DNA of 64,000 bases from Trogon surrucura (Eukaryota; Chordata; Aves; Trogoniformes; Trogonidae): the NCBI GenBank assembly GCA_020746105.1, contig CM036618.1, forward strand, positions 46,282,514-46,346,513. The letters run 5' to 3'. Numbering within the stretch: the stretch's first letter is position 1; every line of letters starts with the position of its first letter. This document shows, one piece after another, positions 25,720-37,340 of this stretch. Under the pieces are notes generated by a model. That model was not told the origin of the DNA. It saw only the letters and a list, made by a program, of their open reading frames with translations, and searched no databases. A program made the translations under genes and the position numbers.

Positions 25720-25910
25720 AATCCCATAATGTTCTGCACTGTAATTAGTTTGGAAGCCTGTAATTGTTTAAGTTTAAGCCAGCAGATAAAGGCTGCCAAA
25801 CCGCTTGAGCAGAAAAGTTGTATTAATGGCTTCATATTATCGCTTGCTGATTTATTTAATCTCTTTCGATCAAATTGTGATTCTCAAACAAAAACAAGAA
25901 AAACTCAAGC
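25720..25910. other. Non-repetitive block resembling a conserved element
   Basis: Homeodomain-like cores are dense: GTAATTAG near 25742, GTAATTG near 25760 and GTATTAATGG near 25819. The last lies beside 'ccaaaccgcttgagc' and 'tctctttcgatcaaattg'. There are no repeats. An enhancer role is an inference from texture only. Confidence 0.27.
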
Positions 25911-28900
25911 AGTTGTTTTTCACCGTGAGGAGGAAATGGGCAGAATGGACACATACATGCAAACACACAGAGACAAAAGAGCTTTTGTGGAAGAAAGGGT
26001 GCATCAACAGTCTTGAAGGTCAGTCATGATTCAAAGGAAAATATGCTGTGGGAAGAGTTATATTCAGTAATTACAGCTAAAATTATACAATGTTTGGTTA
26101 TAACCAAAAGGCTTCCCCTGGTGTTCCTGCGCTGTGCTGTCCTGGGACACCTTTCTCACTGTTAAATGAAGAGCAGCACACTAATTTTAGCTATTAGAAG
26201 TACATCAAACTGTATGGCTTACAGGTTTATACTGTTAACATGTCTCCCTTCACATGCATCTTGTTCCTACGTTTTTCTAGCTGGAGTGGCAAGAGTTTAG
26301 CACTGGATGTGGGAAAAGATGAGAAGTGTAATGAAGAAAGAATATGTGTCTTTGCTGGCATTATTTATAAGGGTTAGAGCAAAGGTCCTTTTAAAAAACA
26401 ATGAAGAGAAAATATTGCAAGGTTCATATGTTATTAATGGCCTATGTGGTGGTGTGCACCATTTATATAACGATGCCATTCACATATTCTGTCACCCCTT
26501 TGTATAAGATACTTTTATAGCAAGCATAAACACAGGATAGATAAAAACTATGATACTGGAAGCACTCTATCTAGCTACTATTATTTCATCTTCAGGGAGT
26601 CAATACCATATGCTATACAGAAACTCAGCTCAAATGCATCTATTAAGAAGTCATTTTACTAGTTTTACAGTAAATACACTCAGTTTTTACAACCAGTATT
26701 AGTTTGGTCTTCTACATCCTACCATAATTCCATGAATTAAGTTCTTTTGGCTGCAGTGCAACTGAAGCATATATCTAAACTTAAAAAAAAAACCAAAACA
26801 CAAAATGGGAGTGATCTCATTATTATGAGACTACTTTCTGTGCTTGAATTCGGCACATTCTGAAATTTCTTGATGGATCAAGGCTTCTGTGAGAAGAGTG
26901 TTCTACTAAAGGTTTGACATCAATAACTCACAAGGAGATGCTACTACCTTTATTGCAGACAGCGACAATTATACTCTCTTTGGATTCGCTTTGTGCTTGT
27001 GGTTACTGATACTCAGTGAAGGAAACATAGTCCTGGATTTGCTACCAAAGCTAAAGGAACATTCCCTATCAATGACAATTCATGAGATTTTAACACTTGT
27101 TTTTATTCTGGGTCAGAGTGAAGGCAAAATCTTTCTAAAATTTTCATAGGAAGAGAATTGTGTTGAAATTGACCTTTTCAACAGGAATTTGGATATGGGA
27201 GAGTGATTCTCTTGAAATCTTGACCATTAAAATTCTGCAAAATATTTTGGCATTTACTGAAACAAAGATGTTCTGCCTAGCTCTTTTTCTCCCATAGCAA
27301 GTTGGCTGTCTAAAATTTAGAAAAGTAGACATACCACCTGCTACATGCCATTTCTAGGACATCCAACTTAACAACATAGACTAGCATAGGCTTTTAAATG
27401 AGATTAATTTCAGTGCATAAATGCTTTATGGACATGTTTTTCTGATTTAAAGACAAAATAACCAAATTAAATATACTGTGATTTTTAGGGCTTGTGTTTT
27501 AAATTGAGCCATCACTTTGAAGCTGGCGAGTAGGCAAAACCTGGCAAATCTATAAAATGAACACACTCCATGAAAAAATTATTTTTGGATGGTTATCTGT
27601 TTCTTAAAATAACATTCAGGTGTTGTACAAAAATAGTAGTAGTAGTAGTATTTGGTTACTAATCAGTAATAACTGTTAAATATAACAAATTCAAAGGCAC
27701 TTGCATGTGTAAATGAGTTATAAATCCTGTTTGAAATTTAAATTTTTAAAAGTTGATGCTTTACAGTACAGAAATCGATTTTTTAAAATGAAGTATAAAA
27801 GAGGCATTATTTCTGATTTCTGATGTTCTAGACTTTAAGTAATTTGTTTTCCACTGAAAAACGTTTTCACAAATATTTTTCTGCGTCCTCTACCCATCTG
27901 ACATTTATAATTAGTAAAACACTGTTTTGATAAAATATTATTTCCTCTTCTAAATTCTTAAAATACAACTCAATCTATGAAAAACAGTTTGATATCAATA
28001 CCTTTAGCAGAATTCGTTACTGTATTTCTTGGTATGTAGAAGTATGAAAACACTTAATTACTTAGTTTATGATCTCTACCTTGTTAAACTCCTACCAAAG
28101 GGTTGTTTTGAAGACTGATACATAGACCTTGTTCAAGGCCTTCTGCCTCAGTAGAATCTTATCCTGTACAAAACTAGCTACATAATGTTGGATTTCACAC
28201 ATACAATCAGGTAGATCTTGGTAAACTATACCATACTGATGATAGGAAGCAAAATACATATTGCACAACATTTAATTTATTGCATGATATAGATATAATA
28301 GAGAAATAATTTAATTCACTGGTAGAAAAAGTGAAAAAGGACAGGTGTAATATAACAGCACATCAAGAGATGTCAGTAGGCTCCGTAAGTATTTTTCATA
28401 ATGTCTAATGATAAAGAGATAGTGATCTGCTGAGAGAAAAGGATCAGGTCATTGCATCTTTCAGTGCGCGGGAGAGAGGGATAGACTAGAAGAGGGAGCC
28501 ACACCCCAAATAAAATCACAGTCATCGAGCTATGCGAGCCACATATATCTCAGGCAAGGGACTTTGAAGATGGGTAAGTCCAGCCAAGATACTTGCAAAG
28601 CACTAAAAGTAAGACTGAAGGTCTGTATATTGGATGAGGTCAGCAGCACCCAAGCACTACACAACTGCGAAAGCACAGGAGCTTCTGCATGTACAGCACA
28701 CTCTGGAGCTAGGGTGAGGGCTGCCGTAAAGACTCAGCCAAAAGAAAAACTATACAGTTGATGAAGAAGCCTTTTTCATTCTGCCTTGAATTGCAAAATT
28801 ACTTTTGCTTTGCTACGGTACCAGGAGGCAGAAGCCACTCGATTGTTCAACCTGGATCTCCACAAAAGGACTATCCTGCATAAAATGGATGCAAAGCCTA

Positions 28901-30634
28901 GACCATCTCCAGGCACCAGCTCTGATGTGAGAAAGTCTGTTGATTTAATTACGATTTAATGCCATGCACTAAGGTTCTTCTGATATTTTGAGGTTCTCCA
29001 TTGAAGGAAAAATAATACATTAAAGACTAAATTAATTAGAAAGCATGTGCAAACAAACTACTCTGTTTGTGATTATGTCTAGGTGAGACGTTGTTATTTT
29101 ACGTGAACAATTAAAGCTTCTCTATATGATGCTCCTCCTAGCATTGATTTTTTTAGTACATTTTGACCGAGCAATCTGAAGAAAACAAATTAAAGCAGAG
29201 GATTTATGAGAGAGCCTCACAAAATCCCAAAGATTATTTTCCCTTACTGAACTCAAGTGGTTTTCAGAAAAAAAAAAAAAAAAAGAGGGGTGGGGGAAGC
29301 AAAAAAAGAGAATGTACTATCTAAATTCTAGAAAAAAAATAATTACTAAAATCTTAAAAGCCGCAGGGGAGACATATGCCTGTAATCAAATTCTGGGAAA
29401 CAAGCCCCTGCAAACTCTCGCATTTCAACTTCCAACTCACTACAATTTCATGTTCAATTTGTGATGAAGTGTGAGTCTTACAAAACAAACAAACAAACAA
29501 AAATCAGCTACAGAAATTCCACTTTTCCACGCAGCTGAAAAATTCCCCCCCGAGTTCGAAACAGTGAAGCAGGCTGCCTTCCAAACTATTCAGAAATGAG
29601 GTAATGGCTTTGCGATTTCATTCCTTTGGTTGGAGCGAAGAATAGAAGCTGGGAAAAGAGAGTCTCAAAAAGTGTGCTCTTTATCCCCTCCCCGTTGGTT
29701 GCCTTCTGCAGCTTTCAGCCCCAGGAATGCAAGGGATGATGTAGTGCAGCCGGTATGTACGGAAGCACTTGCAAACCCATTGTACTTAATGAGACTTGGA
29801 AACCAGTCAGGACCAGGGCACTTCTTCTTGTGATGCTTTTCATCAAGGCCACAAAGAGGGACAGCGGAGAGGCGTGAAATGTTACATAGTTTTGGTAAAT
29901 ATTTAGGGCAGGATTTTTAAAAAAACTAGCTGGCTGATTTCCAAACATCCTTAGGTCCCCAGAAGCTCCTTCTGAAGATCCCATTGCCTTCAAGGATCAT
30001 GTGTCCTGTTTCAGATCTCAGCCTCAGGGTCAGTGCTACTGCAACACCAGACCAGCAGACAAGCAATCAAAAAAGGAGGAGATGCAGAGCAAAACTTCTT
30101 TCCATACAGGAGGAGACTTAGCGAAAGAGTGTGCTGTTTTCAAGGGTTTGGATTTTATTTTCTGTTCTACACCAAGCTCTCTGGGCTTGTCAGTTCTACA
30201 AACATTTTAATATTCCTCACTTCACAGTTCTTCACAGTGTAAATTCTAACACTATCAACAAAATATTAAGCCTTAGGATACACCAAAATCCTCTTATCTG
30301 GAGAAAAATGGGTCAGGGGGTTGTGTCCAGCCTTTGCAAAAGTGTGAAGTGGCCTGAGCTAAGCCCAAGGTGAAACAGACTTAGTGCAGCTGTATGAGAA
30401 GTATATTAAGCTGCCCACACAGTGGTCAGTCAGCATTGTCCAAGAGATTATCCCCAACGTCCACCCAAGAGATAATTCAGGTGTGTTGCATTTCATTTAT
30501 TAAAGGCACGTTCATACCTCTGTGTATGTGGATGTATTTGTAAATATATGCATCTATAATTTATAAAGCCACCTATTTAAGATTCTTGTCATTTATCAAG
30601 ATGCTTTTGAGACTTACTTCCTTATTTTGCAGAC
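25911..30634. other. Unique AT-rich sequence with minor simple repeats
   Basis: No supported gene. Minor repeats are (TAG)n at about 27634-27650, an A16 run at about 29269-29284 and (AAAC)n at 29481-29500. Confidence 0.55.
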
Positions 30635-30670
30635 CAAATGTTAACATTTGATTGAATTTATTAATTCAAT
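30635..30670. repeat. Two adjacent perfect palindromes
   Basis: CAAATGTTAACATTTG (30635-30650) is a perfect 16-bp palindrome. It is followed directly by an 8-bp inverted repeat, ATTGAATT, with loop TATT, then AATTCAAT (30651-30670). Both are AT-rich and could extrude as small cruciforms or bind dimeric factors. Confidence 0.85.
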
Positions 30671-32593
30671 TAAATGAAAAGTGTTCCACATTAGAAAGCA
30701 TAATGTCAGAATTAATCCCCCAAAAATACAGTGATGCTTTAAGTAATATCCTGTGACCTCCTGATACCCTCAGACACTGTCCTGATGAGCTCAGTATGAA
30801 TAATCAGATCAGAGGTTTCCCAGGGAGCTCTCTCTAGAGGATATCAGATATCTCCTAAGAGGGGATGTGCCCACCTCTCTCTCGGCCAGGGGGGAACTGC
30901 AGAATGCACTCCCCACCTTCCCCCAACCCTCTGTCCTTCCCTCCCTCCCTCCCACCATTCCTTGTGGTGGTTCCTTAGCAGAACAAGATGCTAAGCTTAC
31001 CAGTTGTGACCTTCCGAAAAATACTCTCTTTCCTGACTTTGATCCCAGACAGAAACAGGATGTGGACACTAGAAGACTGTTCAAGCAGGTTGGTAGATGG
31101 CCACAATAAGAACAAGTACCTAGGGATAGAAATCCAACCACACATTCACAACCTAAAAATACATCTTTGATATTAGTGACCATTCTGAAAAAAAAAATAA
31201 AAATGCAAAGATCAAGTAGCTATTCCTTTGTCAAGACTCGTCGGATGCAGTCCAACTTTGCACCAGCCAAAGCAACAGCACTGAATCTAACCCAGAGGTG
31301 GACAGACTGCCACAGAATCCAGTCAAGGCAGTACAACTGATCACCGACATCTCACCACCATACTGTCTCCTCTGTCCCTTACCTATCAACTGGAAGTCAG
31401 TTAGAAGTGGGACCTTTGTCACCAAGCTGATCAAATCATCTTCCCGCTCATGCTCTCCTTGTAGGTAGGCTGTTCCAATTCCAAAAGAACAGGAAACAAA
31501 CTCATTAAAGGCAACACATGCAACCCACTTTCTCATAACCACTCAAGTTTGCAATCTGGTAGGACACCAGAGGCAATTTTTGCTGCTCAAGATGAAAGAA
31601 TCACTAGCCTATTCTCAGACTAGCACAAAATTCTTGAACACTCGCACTGGGCAGTGCTAAAGGTGTGAATACCATGCTGGTATAACAACAAATTGTTCCC
31701 ACACATTAAGTCTCTGAATGACGTATGAATATGTTCAGGGATTCTGCCAAAAGCAGAGAAACAGAGAATTTGAGGGGTATTGCCTCTGTGCCTAGAAAAG
31801 AAGATGAAACATGGAGACTCATCTTGACTTTACCTTAATATAACATTAATGGATCTAAAGAAGGCAATTATAATGGCTACAGAGAATGGGACACATACGT
31901 AACAGAGCTCCACAAGCATCCAATGTACTCTAATCCCAAACATCCCAATTCCTATTTTGCATGATAGATCCCAGAAATTCCTCTGGCCAGGAACTGAAAG
32001 ACCCTTGGTTAAAAGAAGCATCCCCACTGTGCTTAGGACAGATCATGTCTCAGCTTCCTGAGCTATTCAGGCTTCATGTTGGTTCCTTGAAGGCTGGACA
32101 GACCACTGCTGCCAGGCACATGCGATTCTGCAAGTACAACACACTCCTCAGCCCAAACATGTAAAGTGGCATGAAAAGAGTGATAAAATAGAGACATGCT
32201 GTAGGAAAGGCAATTTTAAGAACTCATGGAGGCTTGGCTGTATTATAATTTCTTTCCCCATTCTGTTATCCCATAAATATCTGCTATTAGTTACTTTTGG
32301 AGCCAAAATATTGAAATAAAATAATCATTGTTTCATTCTTAAATTCTTATGGAATTTGCCACCTCAAAAAACTGTTCTTTAACTTATAATTTGAGATTAT
32401 CATTAATATCAGGTTTGCAATTTCTCAGAGAAATAGTTTGCATGCTTTGTTGACTCAAGATGAAAGTAAAAATTTCATATTCCACTGCACATTCTAACAG
32501 CAATGATAGTTAGAATGCTATATATATACTCTTGTATATGCAGTGCTGTGATGGGTTTGAGTCTGGAAGGGTGGTTTTTTTAAGTAGCGGGTG

Positions 32594-32594
<1 letters not shown>
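30671..32594. other. Unique sequence, no supported gene
   Basis: A 124-codon minus-strand frame lies at 30809-31183. It overlaps a CCCT-rich patch (about 30936-30955) and has no recognisable domain. Confidence 0.5.

Positions 32595-32624
<30 letters not shown>
32595..32624 (+). repeat. Homopolymer of 30 G residues
   Basis: An uninterrupted G30 run, preceded by 'agcgggtgc' and followed by 'cagtggg'. It could fold into a G-quadruplex. Its exact length is unreliable because sequencing platforms miscall long homopolymers. Confidence 0.95.
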
Positions 32625-32630
<6 letters not shown>

Positions 32631-32739
32631 GTGCTGTGGGATGGCTCCTTGCAAAAGCTTCCAGAACCCTCCCCAGCCCAGGTAAAAGTCAGACCCGCCT
32701 CTGGCCAGGGCTGAGCCAATCAGTGCCTCCGTGATCAAC

Positions 32740-33565
32740 ATATTTAAGAAGGGAAACTTGGCCCAACTTCTGTTTCTTTTGTGTTGGGGAATGCTTTGTT
32801 TTGGAGGGAAGGGGGAGGTGCAAGAAGCAACCATGCAGTCACCAAGGTCATGAGGAAAGAGGGAGAGAAGGGCACTGGAGCAGAGATTTCCCTGAGGCCC
32901 GCGGTGAGATGGCACGCTGAGCCCCAGCAGACCAAGAAGACCGATGGCTGTGAAACATCCAGGATGCAGCATCCCATGGAGGACCCCACACTGGAGCAGA
33001 AGATGGTGCCCAAAGCGTGCCGTGACTCCGAGGGAAGCCCAGGCTGGAAGATGTCCATCACTGGGAGAACTCCAGCCTGAGGGAGGGGCTCATACACGTG
33101 GAGAGGACCATGCTGGAGAAGTTTGAGGAGAACTCTCTTGCATGCTTGAGAAGGGGCAGAATGTGAGGAGTCCCCTTCCTGAGGAGGAAGGAGCAGCATG
33201 GACAATGCGTAAAGTACAGACTGCAACCCCGATACCCTGTGCCGCGTTGTTGGAGGGGTGGAGGTAGCTGGGAAGAGGGGAGGGGTGGGTGAAGGTGTAT
33301 TTAAGATCTGGTTGTGTTTATTTTCTCACTATCCTACTCTGATCTAATTGATTGTTTAAACTGGTGGTGGTTCTACTGTCTAAATTAAACAGATATTTTC
33401 TCCCCAAGTCTTCTCTGGTTTTTGCCCATGACCATAACTGATGAGTGAACCTTCCCTGCCCTTAATCTTGATCCTCAAGCCTTTTGTTGAGTTTTCTCTT
33501 CCCCATCCCAAAAAGGAGCAGCTGTGTGGTTATTTGTTGCCAGCTGGGTGGACTTAAACTGTGAC
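32740..33565 (+). mobile_element. Degraded avian LTR-type repeat, probable solo copy
   Basis: The order of segments matches a long interspersed avian repeat that I recognise. It starts with a G/A-rich region of 'ggaggacccc...ctggagcag' units (about 32970-33120). A block around 'ggcagaatgtgaggagtccc' and 'cttcctgaggaggaagga' follows. Next is 'aggtgtatttaagatctgg' with 'ctcactatcctactctga', then 'tttgcccatgaccataac' with 'tgatgagtgaacc', and an end near 'agccttttgttgagttttct'. No gag, pol or env frame is present, and no matching second LTR was seen in the window, so it is a non-coding remnant. Class (ERVL-like) and family name are not certain, and both boundaries are approximate. Confidence 0.6.
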
Positions 33566-34689
33566 GAGTGCAAATACATATACGATATATATACTACATA
33601 CGTAAATCAGTATTCTTAATGATTATCTCTGTATTTTATCTTGCATAATCCCCCTGCATAATGTAGTTTTTACAGGTCCTGAAAGACTATTCTCTCCCCA
33701 TGCACTGCTCCTACTCAGTCAGAAGGAACCAAGTCTGTGCACCATTATCCTTTAATACAAAGAAGGGAAAAAAAAAAAAAAAAGAATGGATAACTAATTA
33801 TTTCCCAGAGTCCCATACAGGGTCTTCTCTGCTGTCAGTGTGGCTGACTCGGAGATTTTTAAGGTGGGACCACTGTTCTGTTGCAGTATGAGTTCCAAAC
33901 ATAGCTGATGTGTTAACTCGCTTCATTGTAAGAAACACATGAGCAGCTCTCATTAGGTTTTAGTGTGTATGTTCCCGGGTAGTTTAGGCCTGGCATGTAG
34001 GATAGCACTTAACCCTATTAGACTATGTTTTCATGACCGATACTTATCATGCTTAGAGCATCTTTCCATTGTCATGTCAGTGTTCTCACTAGTCTTTGAC
34101 AGAATCAGCTCTTTTTTTGAAGAATGCTCTCTAAATTGCAGAAATGAAATAAATCCTTCTGACACAATCCACTAAATCCCTCATCTTGCTTTCTTATTAA
34201 GCCCTCTTTTTTTCTAGTCACCATCAGTGACTTAAAGTCTCATTGAGTTTTTACTTTTCCCCTGTTTCCTTTGAGAACTATTTACTGGCCCATTTACAGC
34301 CCCAGTGAAAAGAAACTCCCAGTTAACAAATGCACCATATTCTACAGTCCAATCAATACCAACTCTCTTTACTGATCATTTGGCTTTAATTCAGAAGAAA
34401 AGATGCCATGCTTCACATAAATCACTTTTACTCAAAAGAATCCCTTATTGAATAAACTGTAGTGTCATTTCAGTCAACAAAAACAGAGCACAAAGATCCT
34501 CGGCACCCCTTGGTAGTCTGCATTATTTATCCACCTGTAAAGTGATGTGATTCTGATGCAAATGAAATACATTTTTAACTTACATTTTCTCTTCTATTAG
34601 AAAATTACTACAGAAGGCTAGAAATGTCCCTATTTATGTAAGTGGACTTTCAATTACTGTAATCCCACAAGCACTGTACATGTGTATAT
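33566..34689. other. Unique sequence, no feature seen
   Basis: Apart from an A-run at about 33769-33783, nothing stands out. Confidence 0.55.
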
Positions 34690-34960
34690 ATATGCCTGTG
34701 TTCATTCACAGTTCTAGCAAAATTGATCCCATTAGGCGATGCTTCACTTTGTTCTTGTTGGCACGGCTGTTCAGGTGCTTTGATTAAACAAGCAGATCGA
34801 GTCCTTTCAGAATGACAATTCAAAACTGTTCACTCTCAGCTTTTATTTTGGATCCAGGTTGGAAATATGACACATTGCAAAATCACACTGAGCCAGATTT
34901 ATGGCATAATGTAATAGATGATTCACCAATACTTTTGCTCATGCCAGACTGAGACAACAG
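34690..34960. other. Non-repetitive block, possible conserved element
   Basis: There are no repeats. TTGATTAAAC near 34782 (TCF/LEF or homeodomain-like) and 'ttttattttggatccagg' follow a stretch with retained CpGs ('aggcgatgcttc', 'ggcacggctgttc', 'gatcgagtcc'). Regulatory function is inferred only. Confidence 0.22.
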
Positions 34961-35391
34961 ACCTTAAATCAGAAACCAGGGTCAGGTTTGGACCTGTATG
35001 GTCTGTCTTAAAAAATAACAGAAACAAAACAAAAAGTATTTACAGGACTTTTTTTTTCAGTTGTAGGGACACAGAAGTACTGTGATACTGACACTAACAG
35101 GCAAACCTTAATTTCCATATTTATGTTAATTATCTACTGTTCCTTCAGGAATGTAAACACATGCAGTTTCCATGAACTCCCAGATACAGTCTGAAGTACA
35201 GATAAAAGGGATAAAATCCTGCTGTACTTCACTTTTAGGGATCAGAGGAAAAGGTATATTTTGCAGGACAACTACAGCTGCTAAGTTGTAAACTGCATAA
35301 GCATTCAGGGCACTCAGTCCATCTCATTTTAAGCAACTGTGTGTTTGAGTTCGTCGATAACATGTTCTGAATTCTTCTACAGATACTGGAA

Positions 35392-35427
<36 letters not shown>

Positions 35428-36928
35428 ACAACCTATCTGCCCAAGCATGGACTGTCTTGAAAGATTAAGTGCACCTATTTTGAACTGGAGGCTGCTTGCC
35501 ATAATTTTTAGCTAACCCGTTTCCTTCTTAGTGAAAACAGAAATAAAAATATATTGTGCACACTTCATTGCTAGAACCTTTGACCTCAGCTGCCTGTCTA
35601 GCTGAGACTGTGATGAATGCTTTGTGTCTCTTCATTTTTAATTGCTCATAAATTGTTATCCCATGAAACACAAAACTAGCCTTGTCCTCATTTTAGTAGG
35701 GGTTGGAGGTCAGCCTAACAGTAATACAATTAAGGAGTGTCTTTGTGTGGGGGTGTGGGAGTGAGGAGGGCAGGAGGGTTACAGAAGGTTGTGGTAGTGA
35801 AAGATGTATTCCTTTCCAAGGAAATACAAAGCAAATTCCACACTTTCAAACAGAAGTCTTTAATGTTTGACAGTGTTGAGAAAAGCTCCTGGGAGGGCAT
35901 TTAGAAGGGCAATAAAGTAGACATGATTTTCCATATCTGTACAATCATTCTTAAACATACATGTACACATGGCTGTATAGGATAGGACTGATCTCCTCTT
36001 TGCAACAGCAGACTTAAACCTATGGGTCAAATTTTAACCAGGCATGTATGTTCTGATTTGCTGATTTCAGAAGAAATGATAGCCCACCTCTGACTTGCTC
36101 TATAAAATAATCTAAAGCACATCTGTGAAGATAACACTGCAGAGTTACTTTCCTCTGGTTAATCTTCTCTCAGCTGTCACACATCTCCTTCCTGTTCTTG
36201 AAAGCTGTGCTACTCTTAATTCAAATAATATACAGTATGCCAAGACACAACGATATCTTTCACCTTCAAAATATCTGGTAATAAATAACTATAAAATATT
36301 ATCTCAGTGACATCAGGGATCTTAGCATGCCCACATACCTCTTTTGACTTTGGCTGAATAAATATGCAAATGAAGAAAGTTTGCTGAATTTGCTTTTGCC
36401 TTGCATCATACATGTCTGTTTAACAAAACATATTGTTGGGCTTTTAGTAACTGAGGGTATCTTCAGATTCCTACAGACCAAACCATTCTGGTAACAGTGG
36501 GTTCTTGTTGGGGTTAGTTTAGGCAATTTGTTCCAAATGCCACAGCAATCCTTGTTCTCTCTTCTAACAAGATGTGGTACCTCCAGCAAAGCCACCAGGT
36601 TCTCAGAAACCTGCCACAGAGTTAGGAAACAGGCTTTTCAAACCCATTGCACAGGCTAATTTGAATAACTGTTTAAAAAATACTGATGGCTATAAAGAAA
36701 AATAACATTCAGCACCCACTGTTGAATTCTTCCCAGAGGACAGACAATTCCACCACTTAATCACACTACAGTGGATACTACCAGTTCATACAGATTCCAG
36801 CAGTCCAGATAGCGGTAAGGAAAGTTTTAGACCAAGTGACACACTCCTGAATTAAGCAGCCCAAGGAGTCTGTACCCTCTCACCTGCACGCTCACCAGTG
36901 ACTTGTTACCACACTTTCACAAAAAGTC
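34961..36928. other. Unique sequence apart from one TG microsatellite
   Basis: No gene is supported. The (TG)n tract at 35393-35422 is listed separately. Confidence 0.55.
35393..35422. repeat. (TG)15 microsatellite
   Basis: A pure TG run of about 15 units, likely polymorphic in length. Confidence 0.93.
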
Positions 36929-37340
36929 ACAGAATCATACAATATTAGAGCTTAGAAGGGACCTCTGGAGATCATCAAGTCCAATCCCCCTGCCAGAGCA
37001 GGACCACAGTATCTAGGGCAGGTCACACAGGAACACATCCAGATAGGTCTTGAAAGTCTCTGGAGAAGGAGACTCCACAACCTCTCTGGGCAGCCCATGC
37101 CAGTGCTCCATCACCCTCACAGTAAAGAAGTTCCTCCTCATGTCGAGGTGGAACTTCCTGTGCTCTGACTCGAATCCATTGTCCCTTGTCCTACCACAGG
37201 GCACAAGTGAAAAGAGGTTGTCCCTTCCTTCTTGATGCCCAGCCCTCATATATTTATCTACATTAATTAGATCCCCTCTCAGTCTTCTCCTCTTCAGACC
37301 AATAAGCCCCAAGTCTCTCAGATACTGCATAGAAAGAGAT
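36929..37340 (-). mobile_element. CR1 LINE, 5'-truncated 3' fragment
   Basis: An inverted CR1 copy. The plus strand opens with 'cacagaatcatacaatatta' and 'gagatcatcaagtccaatcc' (the reversed 3' end). It continues through 'ctctgggcagcccatgccag' into the ORF2 remnant. On the minus strand a frame of about 105 codons (37013-37330) is still open and reads as the CR1 C-terminal remnant ([21 protein letters not shown], then [18 protein letters not shown]-like), so it is relatively well preserved. It lacks the endonuclease and reverse transcriptase regions and cannot move on its own. Confidence 0.95.

Noticed and set aside
32744-33226. 160-codon minus-strand frame
   Set aside because: It is antisense to the LTR-type repeat and has no recognisable domain.
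37013-37330. 105-codon minus-strand frame as a gene
   Set aside because: The peptide matches the CR1 ORF2 C-terminal remnant, with no upstream enzyme domains.
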